This document shows positions 6,517-9,721 of a stretch of 9,721 nucleotides of DNA, piece by piece. The notes beneath the pieces were generated by a model. It was given only the letters and a program-made list of their open reading frames with translations. It was not told the origin of the DNA and did no database searches. The stretch is from Kordiimonadaceae bacterium. Its GTDB lineage: Bacteria; Pseudomonadota; Alphaproteobacteria; Sphingomonadales; Emcibacteraceae. Numbering within the stretch: position 1 is the first letter of the stretch; each line of letters begins with the position of its first letter. The stretch spans positions 1-9,721 of the forward strand of contig JABIPV010000057.1 in the NCBI GenBank assembly GCA_018699075.1, in the 5' to 3' direction. Position numbers and translations under genes: made by a program.

Positions 6517-8490
6517 ATGACTGATTTGTTTGAATCCACGACCGTAACGGCTGATTATTCCGCAAAAGATATTGAAGTATTAGAAGGATTGGAGCCGGTT
6601 AGGCTGCGCCCCGGAATGTATGTGGGCGGTACCGACGAACGCGCCCTGCATCATTTGGTTTCAGAAGTGCTTGATAATTCCATGGATGAAGCCGTTGCAG
6701 GCTTTGCTACGCGCATTGAAATTACCTTAAATGCGGATAATTCAATTACCGTTGCGGATAATGGTCGCGGTATCCCCGTTGACCCCCATCCAAAGCATAA
6801 AGATAAATCAGCCTTAGAAGTAATTTTCACCACGCTTCATTCCGGCGGTAAGTTTAACAGCAAAGTTTATGAAACGTCCGGCGGTCTTCACGGCGTGGGT
6901 ATTTCCGTGGTTAATGCGCTTTCCGAATGGACACATGTGGAAGTGGCACGTGATAAAGAACTATGGGGGCAAAATTTCGCCCGTGGTTTATCACTAGGAA
7001 GCATTGAAAATCTGGGTCCGACAAATAACCGTCGCGGCACCAAGATCACCTTCTTACCAGATCATGAAATTTTCGGCGTGGGCAATACAACATTCAAACC
7101 GTCTATTTTATATAAACTTTCAAAATCAAAAGCCTATCTTTTTAAAGGCATTGAAATTCGCTGGCAATGTGACCCTTCCCTGCTTAAAGAAGGCGGCGAT
7201 ATTCCGGAAAAAGAAACCCTTCATTTCCCCGGGGGGCTCAATGATTATCTAACTTCGCTGACGGAAACCCGCGGCATGGTAACCGAGGAAAATTTCCACG
7301 GTAAAGTGCCCCTCGCCGAAGAAGCCGGACAAATCGAATGGGCCATTGCCTGGCCAGAATACGGCGATGGCAGCATCAGTTCTTATACCAATACCGTGCC
7401 AACACCCCAAGGCGGCACCCATGAAAGCGGTGTTCGTGGCGCTTTGCTTAAAGGCATTAAAGCCTACGGTGAACTGGTCGGCAACAAGAAATCATCTGGC
7501 TTAACGGGTGATGATATATTTAACGGCGCGTGCGTGCTTATATCGCTGTTCATTAAAAATCCACAGTTCCAAGGTCAAACCAAAGACAAACTAACCAATC
7601 CGGAAGCTTTACGTCTGACGGAAAATGCGCTTCGTGATCATTTTGACCATTGGTTAAGTGGCAATCCGAACATGGCCAATGATCTGCTCGGTTGGGCGCT
7701 TGAGCGCATGGAAGAACGCCTGCGCCGCCGCGCGGAAAAGGAAGTCAAACGTTCTACCGCCACAAGTAAGCGACGTTTACGCCTGCCCGGTAAGCTTGCG
7801 GATTGTAGTAAAGCAGACGCGGAAGGTACGGAAATATATATTGTCGAAGGCGACAGTGCGGGCGGTTCTGCCAAGCAAGCACGCGACCGTAAAACCCAAG
7901 CCATCCTGCCAATTCGCGGTAAAATTCTTAACGTGGCCAGTGCCACCCGTGAAAAAATTCGCGGTAATCAGGAAATCGCTGATATTAATCAGGCACTTGG
8001 TTGCGGCCATGGCGATAAATATATCGAAGATGAACTTCGTTATGAACGTGTGATCATCATGACCGATGCGGATGTGGACGGCGCCCATATCGCCACACTT
8101 TTAATCACAATGTTTTACCAAGAAATGCCAGAACTTATTAAAGGTGGGCATCTATTCCTTGCCCAACCACCGCTTTACCGCATTGCACAGGGCGGCACGG
8201 TTTTTTATGCCCGCGATGATGAGCATAAAGATGAGCTGATGGAAAAAGAATTTAACGGCCGCGGTAAGATCGAAGTCAGCCGCTTTAAAGGCCTAGGTGA
8301 AATGCCGGCCTCGCAGCTTAAAGAAACGACCATGCTGCGCGGCAAGCGTACGCTGCTTAGAATTATCATCGCGGAAGGCACCCGCCTTGAAACCGCAGAA
8401 AAAGTCGATCAGTTGATGGGCAAGAAACCGGAGTTACGTTTTCAATTCATTCAGGAAAACGCCGATAAGGTTGCTGAGCTAGATATATAA
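6517..8490 (+). CDS. parE: DNA topoisomerase IV subunit B
   Basis: ParE is the ATPase subunit of topoisomerase IV, which with ParC separates linked daughter chromosomes. The 657-residue protein starts with a GHKL ATPase domain holding EVLDNSMDEA (catalytic Glu50, Mg-binding Asn54), DNGRGIPV (81-88) and GGLHGVGISVVNAL (122-135). The transducer domain carries the QTK loop at 354-356. The TOPRIM domain has EGDSAGG (444-450, acidic Glu444) and TDADVDGAH with Asp517, Asp519 and Asp521. The C-terminal GLGEMPASQLKETTM motif follows. ParE is preferred over GyrB because of the opening LEGLEPVRLRPGMYVGGTDERALHHL, the PIRGKILNVASATREKI segment, and a length well below the roughly 800 residues of typical GyrB. 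The ribosome binding site is weak (ACGAGA about 13 bases upstream). The amidohydrolase gene follows after 13 bases. Confidence 0.96.
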   Translation: MTDLFESTTVTADYSAKDIEVLEGLEPVRLRPGMYVGGTDERALHHLVSEVLDNSMDEAVAGFATRIEITLNADNSITVADNGRGIPVDPHPKHKDKSALEVIFTTLHSGGKFNSKVYETSGGLHGVGISVVNALSEWTHVEVARDKELWGQNFARGLSLGSIENLGPTNNRRGTKITFLPDHEIFGVGNTTFKPSILYKLSKSKAYLFKGIEIRWQCDPSLLKEGGDIPEKETLHFPGGLNDYLTSLTETRGMVTEENFHGKVPLAEEAGQIEWAIAWPEYGDGSISSYTNTVPTPQGGTHESGVRGALLKGIKAYGELVGNKKSSGLTGDDIFNGACVLISLFIKNPQFQGQTKDKLTNPEALRLTENALRDHFDHWLSGNPNMANDLLGWALERMEERLRRRAEKEVKRSTATSKRRLRLPGKLADCSKADAEGTEIYIVEGDSAGGSAKQARDRKTQAILPIRGKILNVASATREKIRGNQEIADINQALGCGHGDKYIEDELRYERVIIMTDADVDGAHIATLLITMFYQEMPELIKGGHLFLAQPPLYRIAQGGTVFYARDDEHKDELMEKEFNGRGKIEVSRFKGLGEMPASQLKETTMLRGKRTLLRIIIAEGTRLETAEKVDQLMGKKPELRFQFIQENADKVAELDI

Positions 8491-8503
8491 AAAGGAAAAA
8501 ATC

Positions 8504-9721
8504 ATGAGGAATTTTACATTAATTATATTAAGCAGTTTGTTCCTCATATCTTGTGGTGAACAAGGCGAACAACAAACTTCAAATCAAATGGCCGCCGCTG
8601 ATCTTGTTCTAACAAACGGTAATGTCTTAACCGTCGAAGATGACCAACCGAAGGCACAAGCCGTGGCAATGTCAGGTGATAAAATCATCGCCGTTGGCAG
8701 TAGCGCCGACATCGCCGCCTATATTGGGGACAACACAGAAGTCATTGACCTAATGGGTAAAACAGCAATCCCCGGCTTTATCGAAGGGCATGGTCATTAT
8801 ACCAGTTACGGTGACAGCTTTTATCGCCTTGAACTTAGATATGATAGCAGCTGGCAAAAAATTGTTGATAAGGTTGAGCGCGCCGTAGAAGGGGCAGAGC
8901 CCGGTGAATGGATCGTTGGCCGCGGTTGGCATCAGGACAAATGGACCACCAAGGAAGACATCCTTGTGGACGGCATTCCCATACATGACAAACTTTCTGC
9001 GGTAAGCCCCAACAACCCTGTGATGTTAATCCATACATCTGGTCACGGCGTATACGCCAACCAAGCCGCAATGGACGAAGCAAACATCAAAGGCGACACC
9101 GTTCCACCAGAAGGCGGCGAGATCGTCCTGAAAGCCGACGGCACACCAACCGGCATGATGCGCGAAGCGGCGCAAGATGCCATTCGTGCCTCCTTCGCTG
9201 AATTTGAAGCATTACGCACACCAGAGCAAGCCGAAGCAGAGCTGCGCCGCGCCATCATCACCGCGGGCGAAGAAAGCATTAAATACGGCATCACATCGTT
9301 TCAAGACCTTGGCACCACTTACGAAGAAGTGGATCTGCTGAAAACAATGGCAGACGAAGGGGTTATCCCTGTGCGTCTTTGGATGGCGTTTGATATTCCT
9401 TATGAGCAGCTCGCCCTGCCCGGTAAGCTCGAAGAATATCGCACGATAGGATACGGCAATAACTTCCTCACTGTACGTGGCATTGGTGAAAAGGTACTTG
9501 ATGGTGCCCTTGGTACTCATGGCGGTTGGCTCCATGAACCTTATACGGATATGCCGGAAAGTTACGGCTTAAACGTGGTTCCGGTTGATGACATCAAAAA
9601 ATCAGCTGACCTTGCCTTAGAACATGGCTACCAAATGGCGATCCAAGGGATTGGTGACCGCGCAACGACGGAGCTTCTGAATATTTATGGCGCCATTAAA
9701 AAAGCCAACCCAGATGCGGAC
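8504..9721 (+). CDS. YtcJ-like amidohydrolase lipoprotein (3' end outside window)
   Basis: The frame is open from ATG 8504 to the window edge: 406 codons of a family usually near 550. AAAAGGAAAAA just upstream is a good ribosome binding site. Residues 1-17 form a lipoprotein signal peptide with lipobox LISC; the lipid-bearing residue would be Cys17, followed by Gly. The mature protein matches the Amidohydro_3/YtcJ family of metal-dependent hydrolases. Matches are AADLVLTNGNVLTVE (31-45), PGFIEGHGHY with the metal-binding HxH at His96/His98, VGRGWHQDKW (138-147), HTSGHGVYANQAAM (177-190), DGALGTHGGWLHEPY (333-347) and IGDRA (383-387). Two active-site positions look unusual. The family HAIGDRA motif reads QGIGDRA (Gln381 for His), and the lysine before DGALG seems displaced by one residue. 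The substrate is unknown; relatives act on amides, formamides or similar bonds. The gene is probably cotranscribed with parE, without an obvious functional link. Confidence 0.9.
   Translation, partial: MRNFTLIILSSLFLISCGEQGEQQTSNQMAAADLVLTNGNVLTVEDDQPKAQAVAMSGDKIIAVGSSADIAAYIGDNTEVIDLMGKTAIPGFIEGHGHYTSYGDSFYRLELRYDSSWQKIVDKVERAVEGAEPGEWIVGRGWHQDKWTTKEDILVDGIPIHDKLSAVSPNNPVMLIHTSGHGVYANQAAMDEANIKGDTVPPEGGEIVLKADGTPTGMMREAAQDAIRASFAEFEALRTPEQAEAELRRAIITAGEESIKYGITSFQDLGTTYEEVDLLKTMADEGVIPVRLWMAFDIPYEQLALPGKLEEYRTIGYGNNFLTVRGIGEKVLDGALGTHGGWLHEPYTDMPESYGLNVVPVDDIKKSADLALEHGYQMAIQGIGDRATTELLNIYGAIKKANPDAD

Noticed and set aside
7638..8088. Antisense and alternate-frame open frames inside parE
   Set aside because: They overlap the conserved TOPRIM and transducer coding of parE; their arginine- and serine-rich translations are typical of reverse frames over a coding gene.
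6517..8490. parE read as gyrB
   Set aside because: Length, the N-terminal LEGLEPVRLRPGMYVGGTDERALHHL segment and the region after IRGKILN fit ParE, and the extra GyrB C-terminal insertions are absent.
8750..9535. Minus-strand open frames across the right end
   Set aside because: The plus-strand frame from 8504 is open to the edge with lipobox and amidohydrolase motifs, so these are its shadows.

Overview
The window is a compact stretch of bacterial chromosome with eight protein genes and no RNA gene, mobile element, CRISPR array or long repeat. Gene content and order point to an alphaproteobacterium of moderate-to-low GC. A tpiA-secG pair stands head to head with a ppiD-like gene and trpE, and ParE and TrpE have sequence signatures of alphaproteobacterial type. 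I cannot name a genus from sequence alone.

Layout: (1) On the minus strand, tpiA (triosephosphate isomerase) is followed by secG (a SecYEG translocon subunit). Two small hairpins lie between them. (2) A 205-bp divergent region carries a good candidate promoter in each direction. (3) On the plus strand is a membrane-anchored PpiD/SurA-type periplasmic folding factor. Sixteen bases later comes trpE (anthranilate synthase component I). The trpE gene is not followed by trpG/D/C. It ends 16 bp from a convergent gene. (4) On the minus strand are a YibQ-type divergent polysaccharide deacetylase and, 40 bp downstream, a small DUF805 membrane protein. (5) A 156-bp divergent AT-rich region leads into parE on the plus strand (topoisomerase IV subunit B). 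Thirteen bases after parE starts a lipoprotein-type amidohydrolase of the YtcJ/Amidohydro_3 family, cut by the right edge of the window.

Most of this is housekeeping: glycolysis, Sec export, periplasmic folding, tryptophan synthesis, chromosome decatenation and envelope maintenance. The less ordinary points are the trpE gene separated from the rest of the trp pathway, apparently face-to-face promoters between tpiA and ppiD, a degenerate PPIase domain in the PpiD-like protein, and an amidohydrolase with an unexpected residue where the family's HAIGDRA histidine should be. I see no convincing new multi-gene system. No stretch longer than about 300 bases lacks a gene.
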